From contig DESQ01000035.1 in the NCBI GenBank assembly GCA_002361355.1, positions 45,510-109,509 of the forward strand: DNA of 64,000 bases, in the 5' to 3' direction. The position numbers were made by a program, and so were the translations under genes. Positions 8,787-16,685 of this stretch are shown piece by piece (positions within the stretch are counted from its first letter, which is position 1; every line of letters starts with the position of its first letter). A model generated the notes under the pieces. The model did not search any database. It was given only the letters and a program-made list of their open reading frames with translations, and was not told the DNA's origin. The stretch is from Lachnospiraceae bacterium UBA3310. Its GTDB lineage: Bacteria > Bacillota > Clostridia > Lachnospirales > Lachnospiraceae.

Positions 8787-8830
8787 ACGCGATGATTGCG
8801 CGATGATTACGCGATAATTACGCGGTATTT
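8787..8830. repeat. Four 11-bp direct repeats between divergent promoters
   Basis: Four consecutive 11-bp units: ACGCGATGATT, GCGCGATGATT, ACGCGATAATT and ACGCGGTATTT. The period is one DNA helical turn and the array lies between the divergent promoters at 8691-8719 and 8867-8895, so a regulator binding site is a reasonable guess. The rest of the 352-bp gap between 8602 and 8953 holds only these promoters and AT-rich DNA. Confidence 0.6.
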
Positions 8831-8866
8831 TACAGCTATTTTGCGGCATTTTCCGTCTCTATATGC

Positions 8867-8895
8867 TTGACTTTGCCACCTATAGCTGACACAAT
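8867..8895 (+). promoter_or_regulatory. Candidate promoter for the zinc-ribbon gene
   Basis: TTGACT (8867-8872), 17-bp spacer, CACAAT (8890-8895). It sits about 60 bp before the ATG at 8954. The -35 is good and the -10 moderate. Confidence 0.5.
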
Positions 8896-8953
8896 ATAAG
8901 AGCAACTGACAAACGGCCAACTTACAGAGATTATGGGAAAAGGGGAATTTTTC

Positions 8954-9277
8954 ATGATGTACATGCATTACTGTAAGCGTTGCCACCGAGTTCATATGCT
9001 GAACGGACATAAACAGTTTTGTCCGAAGTGTCAGGGAATGATCACCGAGCTGAAGCTCAGTTATATGGATTATGTATCCATGAACGAGGCCCAGCGGGCA
9101 TCCTTTTGCATCTGTTGCTCCGATGACGAACAACTTAAACGCCTCAGCACTACATATCGGATGTATAAGTACAGCAAATGGTATAAGGAGCTGCAGCGGC
9201 AATTAGCGCAGCCGGCGATCCATTCCTGCACCGCCACAGAGCGGAACCCGATGGAAAACGTCGTATCAATCTTATGA
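8954..9277 (+). CDS. Zinc-ribbon miniprotein, 107 aa, unknown function
   Basis: I chose the ATG at 8954 because AAGGGG lies 8 nt upstream; an in-frame ATG at 8933 has no ribosome site. The N-terminus has two CxxC knuckles (HYCKRCHRVH and QFCPKCQG), a treble-clef or zinc-ribbon pattern; a further CICC lies at about residue 54. The rest is polar, with an amphipathic stretch near 65-80 and no membrane segment or signal. It is alone on the plus strand, with its own promoter (8867-8895) and terminator-like hairpin (9295-9336). No family is recognised; a small DNA-, RNA- or protein-binding role is possible. Confidence 0.7.
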   Translation: MMYMHYCKRCHRVHMLNGHKQFCPKCQGMITELKLSYMDYVSMNEAQRASFCICCSDDEQLKRLSTTYRMYKYSKWYKELQRQLAQPAIHSCTATERNPMENVVSIL

Positions 9278-9294
9278 TACAGCAGGCAGAAAAA

Positions 9295-9336
9295 GAGAGT
9301 GTGGTTCGATTTCTTCGGATTTCGGACAACACTCCC
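9295..9336 (+). terminator. Hairpin after the zinc-ribbon gene
   Basis: GAGAGTGTGG (9295-9304) pairs with CAACACTCCC (9327-9336), with mismatches, around a 22-nt loop. TTTCTGTTTC follows. This fits a moderate intrinsic terminator 18 bp after the stop at 9277. Confidence 0.5.
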
Positions 9337-9403
9337 TTTCTGTTTCACCCCATTTATTCCTCCGTTCTTTCACTCTTCATGGAATCTTCACTTTTTAACA
9401 GTG

Positions 9404-9420
9404 GATTTTTGGGAAAAATC
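9404..9420. promoter_or_regulatory. Perfect inverted repeat upstream of the SGNH-like gene
   Basis: GATTTTT (9404-9410), GGG, AAAAATC (9414-9420), just upstream of a TAAAAT box (9425-9430) that could be the -10 for the gene at 9467. No convincing -35 is visible, so this may be an operator at an activator-dependent promoter. Confidence 0.35.
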
Positions 9421-9466
9421 ATAGTAAAATAGCGGGAGATGCTAAAGAAAGGATATAAATGGAACT

Positions 9467-10495
9467 ATGAGTGAAAAACAAAAAAAAGATGCCTTGCAGG
9501 ATGAAAATATGACATCTGTGTCGGAACTTGAAAAGGAGAACGAAAAGCCGGAAGGTTTTCACATAAACCTTCATCTGGTTCTGCTGGCTGCCATCGTGTT
9601 GGTCATAGGCTTCTCCGTTTTCCGCCTCTACCGGTGGAATCTGGGGACTGCCCCCGAAGAGGTGCCGGACGGGCCGACCGAGGATTTTGACATCGAAGTG
9701 TTGGACAACCTCATTCCTCTCGCCCCCGATAAGCTGGAGGGCTATGTGGACGACGGTGTGACCACCATCCTGTGTCTGGGCGACGACCCCTTCTCTCTGG
9801 AACTTGGCGAGAACGGTCTTGCGCAGCAGATCGCCAAAAAGACAGGCGCCACCGTCTACAACGGCTCCTTCACGGGAACCACCATGGCAGCACAGTTTGC
9901 CTCCTATAACGACGGCTATATCCTGGACGCTTTCTCTTTCTCCTATGTGGCGAAAAGTCTGGCAAGCGGGGATTTTGATCTGATGAAGACGGCTGCCACT
10001 TACAGCTACGATGAAAATTTTGCCAAAACTACACAAATGCTCTCGGAGCTTGATTTAAACACCGTGGACATGATCTGCGTCATGTATGACGGAAGCGACT
10101 ATGTCAACAGACGCCCCTGCGACGATCCCAACGCGCCCTATGCGGAAATCACCTATACCGGCGCCCTGCGTGCAGGCGTAAAGGCGATTCAGGAGGCTTA
10201 TCCACACATTCGGATCGTAGTGATGTCCCACACCTTCTGTCACAGCATCGACGAGGAAGGAAATTTCCAGAACGGCGACCGCGTGGACCTGGGACACGGC
10301 ACCTTAAGCCACTATTTGCAGAAGGAGCTTGACGCCACCATGGACGTAAGCGTCTCCTTCATCGACAATTTTTACGGTTCCGTCAACGAGGACAACTATC
10401 TGGATTACATGACAGACTATATCCACTTTAACGATGCGGGCAGAGAACTGCTGGCACAGCGGTTTGCAGACTGCATGTTCCCCAACGCGGAATAA
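9467..10495 (+). CDS. Membrane-anchored SGNH-like protein lacking the usual catalytic serine
   Basis: 342 aa: a charged cytoplasmic start, one membrane span at about residues 44-63, then an extracellular domain. The fold looks SGNH: a beta-strand ending in LCLGDD where GDS is expected, VMSHT in the middle and DYIHFNDAGREL near the C-terminus, resembling the DxxH block. The nucleophilic Ser position is Asp (GDD), so hydrolase activity is doubtful; a serine three residues later (PFS) is the only close alternative. AAAGGA lies upstream. An earlier ATG at 9458 stops after three codons, so 9467 is used. It converges on the SGNH gene at 10586 across a large hairpin. It may bind or sense glycan rather than cut it. 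Confidence 0.65.
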   Translation: MSEKQKKDALQDENMTSVSELEKENEKPEGFHINLHLVLLAAIVLVIGFSVFRLYRWNLGTAPEEVPDGPTEDFDIEVLDNLIPLAPDKLEGYVDDGVTTILCLGDDPFSLELGENGLAQQIAKKTGATVYNGSFTGTTMAAQFASYNDGYILDAFSFSYVAKSLASGDFDLMKTAATYSYDENFAKTTQMLSELDLNTVDMICVMYDGSDYVNRRPCDDPNAPYAEITYTGALRAGVKAIQEAYPHIRIVVMSHTFCHSIDEEGNFQNGDRVDLGHGTLSHYLQKELDATMDVSVSFIDNFYGSVNEDNYLDYMTDYIHFNDAGRELLAQRFADCMFPNAE

Positions 10496-10521
10496 TAATG
10501 CCTGAAATACGGCATTCTCTT

Positions 10522-10586
10522 GAGTGAAACATAGAAGTTCTTTGCGAAACGTCCTCTGACGTGAGCATTAGAACTTCTTTTCACTC
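10522..10586. terminator. Large hairpin between convergent genes, likely two-way terminator
   Basis: Arms GAGTGAAA (10522-10529) and AGAAGTTCT (10533-10541) pair perfectly with AGAACTTCT (10570-10578) and TTTCACTC (10579-10586); the only irregularity is a 3-nt bulge. Inside the loop ACGTC (10549-10553) pairs with GACGT (10558-10562). The right arm reaches the last base of the stop codon of the minus-strand gene. U-rich ends are short on both strands. A second small stem, AATGCC/GGCATT, lies just before it. Confidence 0.65.
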
Positions 10587-11641
10587 TAATACTCTACCGA
10601 AAACAGTGCCTCAAAATCAAACCGTTCTATCATATCACGCGTTTCATCGAGGGCCTGCGCCATTTCTTCCGCGCAGGTTACCTCACAACTCCCGTCCGCA
10701 AAACATGCCGTCATATAGCGGTTGATATCTCTGTGATAGTGGGTGTAATCCGCATAATTATTCAGATCCGTCACAATTTCCTCCTGATTCGGGAAATAGA
10801 AAATCCGCACATTATCGTAAGCTAACAGCGTCTGTGCAATGTGCGCATACTCCCGCATGGTAGCCTCCATGTGATTTTCCTGCCGTACATCATTCCAGAA
10901 CAAGATACTGTAGGGCGGGAAAAAGATATAGAAGGTCGTGTCCGGATTCTGCTCGATATAAGGGCAGAGATTGGCGCGCAGATTCCTTTCCGTGCTCTCA
11001 AGGTACGCGTCGGCAGGCGTCTCCTGCGCTACTGCCGCCGGCGGCTCATAATTGTGCATCACCCACTGGATATTGTAGTACTCATCCGTCCACCAGCTCT
11101 GATAAACGGTGGCAAGATCCGTCTTGTCCGGATCCGCCAAAGGCCGCAGCACATAATTTAAGAGCACATCTTTATTGATCAGGTACTGCACGTCGTTTAA
11201 GTAATTGTCATCATAGAGGTATTCGGGAATCGGATACTTCGTCTCATCCACGCCGCCGGTGTAAGTGGTCACGTCAACCCCCAGGAAAACCGCCTTCACC
11301 TCATGGCCGCTGTCAAAAATAATGTCCATGATATTCGCCTGATCCTTGGGATAAGCGCCGCTGTAATTCAGCTTGATGGTCTCTAAACCCATAAGTTCCT
11401 CAAACCAGTGAGTGTTAAAATTCACCGTCATGGAGGAGCCGAGAATTACACTGTCATACTCCATGTGCTTTGCCATCCCCGGATTCTGGGAAAGCTGGTT
11501 GTCCACCAGATAGGGAAAGCCCGCAAGCGGCGCATGATACTGAAAGAACGGGTCAACCACCACAACCAGGGACGCCGCCAGAAGAAGACATATGAAAATT
11601 ACGGATACCGTAGCCAGGAGCCACTTTTTAAATTTGTTCAT
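10586..11641 (-). CDS. SGNH/DltD-like partner of MBOAT acyltransferase
   Basis: 351 aa with one N-terminal membrane anchor (about residues 8-30) and an extracellular domain. It has an SGNH-type nucleophile motif ILGSSM (about residue 68) and a C-terminal DYTHYH matching the D-x-x-H dyad. It is 9 bp after an MBOAT gene, the arrangement of AlgI/AlgJ, PatA/PatB and DltB/DltD systems. There the membrane MBOAT exports an acyl group and the SGNH protein moves it to, or removes it from, a polysaccharide hydroxyl. AGAGG precedes the ATG. Last gene of a six-gene operon that ends in the hairpin at 10522-10586. The acyl group and acceptor are unknown. Confidence 0.75.
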   Translation of the reverse strand: MNKFKKWLLATVSVIFICLLLAASLVVVVDPFFQYHAPLAGFPYLVDNQLSQNPGMAKHMEYDSVILGSSMTVNFNTHWFEELMGLETIKLNYSGAYPKDQANIMDIIFDSGHEVKAVFLGVDVTTYTGGVDETKYPIPEYLYDDNYLNDVQYLINKDVLLNYVLRPLADPDKTDLATVYQSWWTDEYYNIQWVMHNYEPPAAVAQETPADAYLESTERNLRANLCPYIEQNPDTTFYIFFPPYSILFWNDVRQENHMEATMREYAHIAQTLLAYDNVRIFYFPNQEEIVTDLNNYADYTHYHRDINRYMTACFADGSCEVTCAEEMAQALDETRDMIERFDFEALFSVEY

Positions 11642-11650
11642 ATAAAACCT

Positions 11651-13213
11651 CTAAAAATTAAAATACAGGAAGGTGCTGACCCCGGAAAAACTGAGTACGC
11701 ACCACACCATGAGAACCGCAATCACCGCCGCCGTACCCGCCCTGTATTTCAGGCGCGCCGTCCGCTCTACGGCATTTTTCCCCACCATGGCAAGGTATAA
11801 TCCCGCCACCAGAATCACAAACATCAGGATATACCGGCTGACAAAGAGATTATCCAGATGCAGGACTTTGAGTACATACCAGAACTCATCCAACTGAAAG
11901 CACGCCGCCAGATCCGGGGACAGCCTCTGCACCTTTCCCTGAAAAGCGGTCGCAAGAAGGCTGTTTGCCTGCCCGATATCCGCCGCCCGGAAATAAACCC
12001 ATGCGATGCTGACATAGAGGAAGGTGAGGATTTGTGACGCAACTGTCATTATCTTATATCCCAGGCCAGCTCCCTGTTCCTGCGATCTCCCCGTCCCGCT
12101 GCCTGCGCCCGCCGCCACACCGCCAAGCGCAGGTTTGACCCGCTTCTGCCAGAATCTCGACGCCACATAGAGCACGCCGTGCATCATGCCCCACAGAATA
12201 AAGTGAAAGCCGGCGCCATGCCAGAGACCGCTTAAGAAGAATACAATCAAAAAATTCAGGTACATTCTTGCCTCTCCCCTGCGGTTACCACCAAGCGGGA
12301 TGTAGACGTACTTTGTAAAAAAGCGGTTCAGGGTAATATGCCACCGCTTCCAGAAATCAACGATATTCACCGCCTTGTAGGGAGAGTTGAAATTGACGGG
12401 GATCTCCATGCCGAGCATCCTGCCGATCCCTACCGCCATATCGCAGTACCCGCTGAAATCGAAGTAGAGCTGTAACGCGTAAAACAAAACGACCAGAACC
12501 GCATCCATCCGTCCGAGCGCCGCCAGGTTTCCGTAGCCGTAATCCACGCCCGCGCCGAAAGTATCCGCCAGAAGCACCTTCTTTGCAAGTCCCATTACAA
12601 AGAGGGCAAAACCACCCGCAATCCGCTCCCAGTCCGGCTTTTTCTCCCCCATTTTTTCAAACTGCGGCAGCATCTCACTGTGATTGACGATGGGGCCGGC
12701 AATGAGCTGGGGGAAGAAGGAGACAAAAAGGGCATACGCATCCAGGGGACAGTTTTTCACCTCTCCCCGGTAAGTATCCACCACAAAGGAAATCTGCTGG
12801 AAAGTGAAAAAGCTGATTCCCAGAGGCAGTAAAACGCCCCGCAGGGCAAAAGATGCGCCAAACACCCCGTTGACTGTGGAGAGGAAAAAATCAAAATATT
12901 TAAAATAAAACAGCACCCCCAGATTAAATGCCACCGCAAAAACCACAACTGCCCTGCGGGACATGGCAGGGCGTTTTTGGCTATTTTCCTGTGCACCTTC
13001 CCGTGACAGCAGTCTGTGAAACAGGTAGTTCACGGCGATGCTGCAAACCATAATAAGCAGGTAGGACAGATTAAAATACCCATAAAACCAAAGCGACATG
13101 GCGATCAGGAAAACTCTGGACAGCGCCGTTTTCCCGGCGTGTAAAAGGCCATAGTAACCAAGCAGGCATATGGGAAAAAATACAAACACAAATAGATAAG
13201 AGTTAAATAACAT
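11651..13213 (-). CDS. MBOAT-family O-acyltransferase (AlgI/DltB-like), copy 1
   Basis: 520 aa polytopic membrane protein starting MLFNSYLF, with about ten hydrophobic segments. Family signatures: PLGISFFTFQQISF, SFFPQLIAGPIVNH, LYFDFSGYCDMAVGIG, KRWHITLNRFFTKYVYIPLGGNRRG and the essential-His motif SGLWHGAGFHFILWG. MBOAT proteins of this branch transfer acyl groups from a cytoplasmic donor to an extracellular glycan. About 40 residues near 370 (GGVAAGAGSGTGRSQEQG) form a low-complexity loop absent from the other four copies. GGAG lies before the ATG. It precedes its SGNH partner by 9 bp and follows the split GT-C gene by 23 bp. Confidence 0.9.
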   Translation of the reverse strand: MLFNSYLFVFVFFPICLLGYYGLLHAGKTALSRVFLIAMSLWFYGYFNLSYLLIMVCSIAVNYLFHRLLSREGAQENSQKRPAMSRRAVVVFAVAFNLGVLFYFKYFDFFLSTVNGVFGASFALRGVLLPLGISFFTFQQISFVVDTYRGEVKNCPLDAYALFVSFFPQLIAGPIVNHSEMLPQFEKMGEKKPDWERIAGGFALFVMGLAKKVLLADTFGAGVDYGYGNLAALGRMDAVLVVLFYALQLYFDFSGYCDMAVGIGRMLGMEIPVNFNSPYKAVNIVDFWKRWHITLNRFFTKYVYIPLGGNRRGEARMYLNFLIVFFLSGLWHGAGFHFILWGMMHGVLYVASRFWQKRVKPALGGVAAGAGSGTGRSQEQGAGLGYKIMTVASQILTFLYVSIAWVYFRAADIGQANSLLATAFQGKVQRLSPDLAACFQLDEFWYVLKVLHLDNLFVSRYILMFVILVAGLYLAMVGKNAVERTARLKYRAGTAAVIAVLMVWCVLSFSGVSTFLYFNF

Positions 13214-13236
13214 AAGAGATTTCTCCTGTCACAGCC

Positions 13237-14004
13237 TTACAGCGTCATATCCTTGTAGATCACAAAGTCTCCCACCTGACCGTAAACCGAGAAGCCATAA
13301 TCCGTCAGCGGTTCGCTGACCTCCCGATCCTTCTTCAAAACCACATACGAACAGGGATATTGATAATCTCTGACCACTTCTGCAAAAAACGGGGTATCAA
13401 TCACCTCCGCCTCCTCCATAGCCTCGTACAGGCCATGGTAGTAATCCCAGCGGGAAATCAGCATCTCCCGGCCATAGGGCAGTTCAATGTCCGTGCTGTA
13501 CTGTCTGACATAATAGATCAGATCCGCAGGAACCAGCACCGTAATGCGCCCCTCCTCCGGCTCTATCAGGTCGACAATCTCTATGGCATCCTGGGGAAGA
13601 TGATAAGCGTTCTGTGCCCTGGAAATGTGCTCGCTGTCGTAGACGTAATCCCCGCATGCCACAACCATAAGGCAGACTACGGCAAGACCGATCCGCCTGT
13701 ACCGTCCCATCAGCTTTATCAGCCCATAGGCGCTGACAATGCTCATCTGCAGCAGCCACAAAAGCCGGTAGTATGTCTCGGAGTCCTCCAATACCCTCAC
13801 AAAAACCTTCCTGAAAAGAGGGCAGAAAAACAGGAGCAGAAGCAGGGTCGGCGCATAGACAAAAATCGCCCGTCTGCGCTTGTCCTTCTCTGTCAGCCAC
13901 AGATAGAGAAGGGCAAAAAGATAGATCGCCGCAAGAAAATGGTTCTCATGAAAACCCATATAATTTTTAAAAATAACCACACTCTCTAAAAAGATACCCC
14001 ACAT
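13237..14004 (-). CDS. C-terminal half of an amber-split GT-C-like membrane protein
   Basis: 255 aa. Hydrophobic segments at about residues 20-37, 46-64, 77-98 and 103-125 precede a soluble extracellular tail (about 130-255), the layout of the C-terminal half of the about 600-aa GT-C proteins elsewhere in the window. The preceding ORF ends with TAG only 9 nt upstream and in the same frame, so reading through this one codon would give one 649-residue protein. An AGGAG overlapping that TAG and ending six nt before this ATG could restart translation. Either one gene is broken by a nonsense change, or two subunits are made by coupled translation. The tail may help recognise the glycan acceptor. 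Confidence 0.6.
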   Translation of the reverse strand: MWGIFLESVVIFKNYMGFHENHFLAAIYLFALLYLWLTEKDKRRRAIFVYAPTLLLLLFFCPLFRKVFVRVLEDSETYYRLLWLLQMSIVSAYGLIKLMGRYRRIGLAVVCLMVVACGDYVYDSEHISRAQNAYHLPQDAIEIVDLIEPEEGRITVLVPADLIYYVRQYSTDIELPYGREMLISRWDYYHGLYEAMEEAEVIDTPFFAEVVRDYQYPCSYVVLKKDREVSEPLTDYGFSVYGQVGDFVIYKDMTL

Positions 14005-14013
14005 ATGCCGCTC

Positions 14014-15186
14014 CTATTTCCATAAATAACTGTAAGCCACTACAACATAAATGCCCATGTAAACCACACTCGGCACGCATGCCGCCCCCATTTTCAAAAT
14101 TACCTTAAGATCGCGCTGTACCACCGCCAGACAAAACGCCGTCAGCGCAGTGAGGATACAGACTAAAAATACCGCGATGGAGCTGCACACCCCCGCCGTC
14201 ATATGGACAAGGACAAACAGAATCCACGCGCCTGCATTCCCCCTTCCATTTCTGACATCATTGTCATTTCCCTTGACATCCGTCTCATACAACAGCAAAA
14301 ACACCCAAAGCAGCGCCGGAATGACCAGCGATCCCGCCACCGCCTTGCCCTGCCATGTGCGGGTCAGGAAAAAGGTTTCATTGGTGTAGATGGACACATT
14401 GCCGAAGATCTGGAACATTGCCATGATAATCATAAAAACCGGAACATTTTCCCGCTGCCTGCCAAAAAGCAGACGGCCGATCTCAAAGTACAAAAGATAG
14501 GTTAACGGAATCAGTGCGAGCGGCATCACCACATGGGACACGATGGTCGCATGCACCCCGGCCCTCACCGATACAAATGCCACCCACATGGGAAAAACCG
14601 CCAGCGCATGGCGCACGTCGAGATCCGTGGGGCGGCCCGTATAGGGCAGAATGCGGTACATCACATCCGACTCCTGCGCGATCAGGGATTCCACCACATA
14701 GTAAGCGTCGTCGCCATCAAAGGAGGCAAACGCCACGGCCTTGTATAACTGAAAGCCAAGCAGTGCGAAAAACAAGAGCCACTCGATCCACCCGGCGACG
14801 GACAGTCGTTTTGCCAAAGCCGCTATGCGTTCTTTCGGGCTGCCCGCAGAAACGACATTTATGTCATTTTTTCTCATGCCACAGACCAGACCCGGCCTGC
14901 AGGCCCTGTCGTTTCTGTACATAAGCCACAGTCCCGCCGCCGCACAGATAAGCGCAAGCACCGCGAACGCTGCGGAAGCCGTCTTAAAATTGTCATACTC
15001 CACCCAGAGAACCGCCGGCACCGCCGCAATCTCAAAGAGCGCCCACATGCCGAAATATCCGGAAAGCAGCACAAGCCCCGGACTTCTTCTTGCGGCCGGT
15101 ACAAAATTCGCCGGAATCAGCCCGATGCAAAAAGGGATGACCCCAAGCCAGAATATGAAATTGATCGTCTCCATCACATACAGCAT
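14014..15186 (-). CDS. N-terminal half of an amber-split GT-C-like membrane protein (DUF6077-like)
   Basis: 390 aa with about nine hydrophobic segments. The first large external loop carries FDGDDAYYVVESL, an acidic motif where GT-C glycosyltransferases bind a polyprenyl-phosphate sugar and metal. The sequence resembles DUF6077 proteins as I remember them; this name is tentative. It ends abruptly after SYLWK at a TAG that is in frame with the next gene. GAGG lies 10 nt before the ATG. It lies 44 bp after the SGNH gene at 15231, inside the same operon. A truncated N-half could be inactive unless it assembles with the downstream half. Confidence 0.6.
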   Translation of the reverse strand: MLYVMETINFIFWLGVIPFCIGLIPANFVPAARRSPGLVLLSGYFGMWALFEIAAVPAVLWVEYDNFKTASAAFAVLALICAAAGLWLMYRNDRACRPGLVCGMRKNDINVVSAGSPKERIAALAKRLSVAGWIEWLLFFALLGFQLYKAVAFASFDGDDAYYVVESLIAQESDVMYRILPYTGRPTDLDVRHALAVFPMWVAFVSVRAGVHATIVSHVVMPLALIPLTYLLYFEIGRLLFGRQRENVPVFMIIMAMFQIFGNVSIYTNETFFLTRTWQGKAVAGSLVIPALLWVFLLLYETDVKGNDNDVRNGRGNAGAWILFVLVHMTAGVCSSIAVFLVCILTALTAFCLAVVQRDLKVILKMGAACVPSVVYMGIYVVVAYSYLWK

Positions 15187-15230
15187 CAGCCATTTTCCTC
15201 ATCATTTTCTACGGCTGTCTGACAGCCGTC

Positions 15231-16670
15231 TTATTCGGTGCAGACAGACAGCTTGTTGTCGAACCGCTTCCCGTCCGCTATACTGCCGCTTTCCCTGTCT
15301 ATCACAAGGATCTGAACCGCCGGCATGCCGCCCTGAGGCGTCACAGGAAGATAGTTTTCCTCTCCGTCCTGTAAAAACAGCCGCCTTTCCCCGTCTTCCC
15401 CCGCCTCATAACGCACGTTTCCAAAAGAGCTCTCAATCTGCAGGCTCTCCGCTCCCACACTTTCAAAGACCTGCCCCTTTTTATGATCTACTACTAAAAA
15501 ATAGTCTTCCCCGGAAGCGCAGGCCTCTTCCAGCCTCTTTGCATTTTTACCGGATATATTGTCTGTCAGCGGCATATGCATCTCGTTTTTCTGCCACACA
15601 CCGGCCTCCCCATTCACATAAACGCAGCAGTCAAATGCCGGATCGGCAAGCATCATTAAATATTTATCCAGTGTCTCCAGAGAACGCAAAGTCTCCAGCT
15701 TGTAATCCGTATACCGCCTGTAATCTTCCTCCCAGCCGGCGTAGTCTTCCCCGCCTCTGCGATCGGCAATCTCATAATGCTCCTCTATATACGCGCCAAG
15801 ATAATCCGTAACCTTGCGTCCGCCCGACCCGTTTAAATGCGAATCGGCGTCGGAACAGTCAACCGCCAGATCCACCACCTGCAGATCGAGAAAATTGATA
15901 CAGGAAACACCATACTCTTTCGCAAGCTGTTTGGCATACAGCGCTTCCTGCCATTCCTCCTCCGATGCCGGAAAGGGCAGATATGTCAGCAGAATCTCTA
16001 TATCCCTGCCCTGACACTCCTCTATCATCCGGCGAAGATACGTCACTCCCACCGAGTCAAAAGCCGTCGTCTCTTCCGGCCTTTTTGCCATTTCCCGGGG
16101 CACTGCGACATCAACCGCAATCTGCGCCCCTTTTTCTATATTGCTCTCTTTCTCAAAATCCGCCTGATCCAGATCCCACCATCTGTCATGATAAGCCGTG
16201 AAATCCCAGATAAACTCCATCCGGTCTCTCGGATCGTCCATCAGATCGCAGATCATCCGCAGCTTATTTGCGGTAAGCGGCAGATGGTCTATCTGCGCGT
16301 GCAGCATCCCCTTTCGCGGCACCTTTTCCCCGCCTCCCAGGCCATTGCAATCCACCACGATCAATTCCGGATCCGAAGTGTCCAGCACATTTTCCATAAA
16401 CCAGTAAGTCGCCGGGATCGCATTGCCAAAGCCCGCCAGATTGTAGGCGGCAATGCCGTGATCATGCCACAGTTCCATGGGATATACCGCATTTGCCATA
16501 TGGGAATTTCCAAAAAACAGCACGTCGTACTCTTCACTGTTTTCCACAAATTCTTTGTTTTTATTGTAAGCGTATCCGGGATCCGTCAGCTTCGTCAGAA
16601 AACGAATGCCTGCCGCAAAAAAGATGGCGGCAGCACATACCCAGAAAAACTTTATCGCCTTTTTCTTCAT
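15231..16670 (-). CDS. SGNH-fold MBOAT partner with C-terminal extension, copy A
   Basis: 479 aa: N-terminal membrane anchor (about residues 7-25), SGNH-type domain with VLFFGNSHMANAVYPMELW (nucleophile Ser) and DADSHLNGSGGRKV (D-x-x-H dyad), then about 160 residues of extra sequence. It is a clear homologue of the gene at 61586: nucleophile block, YHSRW/YHDRW, LLTYLPFPA/LLIYLPFPA and DSHLN coincide. Its MBOAT lies 15 bp upstream. It probably works outside the membrane in O-acylation of a surface polysaccharide; acyl group unknown. AAAGG precedes the ATG. Confidence 0.75.
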   Translation of the reverse strand: MKKKAIKFFWVCAAAIFFAAGIRFLTKLTDPGYAYNKNKEFVENSEEYDVLFFGNSHMANAVYPMELWHDHGIAAYNLAGFGNAIPATYWFMENVLDTSDPELIVVDCNGLGGGEKVPRKGMLHAQIDHLPLTANKLRMICDLMDDPRDRMEFIWDFTAYHDRWWDLDQADFEKESNIEKGAQIAVDVAVPREMAKRPEETTAFDSVGVTYLRRMIEECQGRDIEILLTYLPFPASEEEWQEALYAKQLAKEYGVSCINFLDLQVVDLAVDCSDADSHLNGSGGRKVTDYLGAYIEEHYEIADRRGGEDYAGWEEDYRRYTDYKLETLRSLETLDKYLMMLADPAFDCCVYVNGEAGVWQKNEMHMPLTDNISGKNAKRLEEACASGEDYFLVVDHKKGQVFESVGAESLQIESSFGNVRYEAGEDGERRLFLQDGEENYLPVTPQGGMPAVQILVIDRESGSIADGKRFDNKLSVCTE

Positions 16671-16685
16671 GCCAAGCCCGCCTTT

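Noticed and set aside
8807..9202. 131-codon minus-strand frame over the zinc-ribbon gene
   Set aside because: The plus-strand gene has CxxC pairs, a promoter and ribosome site; the minus frame crosses the 11-bp repeats and has none.
14014..14016. Pyrrolysine or other amber recoding at TAG
   Set aside because: No sign of pyl genes or a recoding element, and a good reinitiation site is present; nonsense change or a natural split is simpler.
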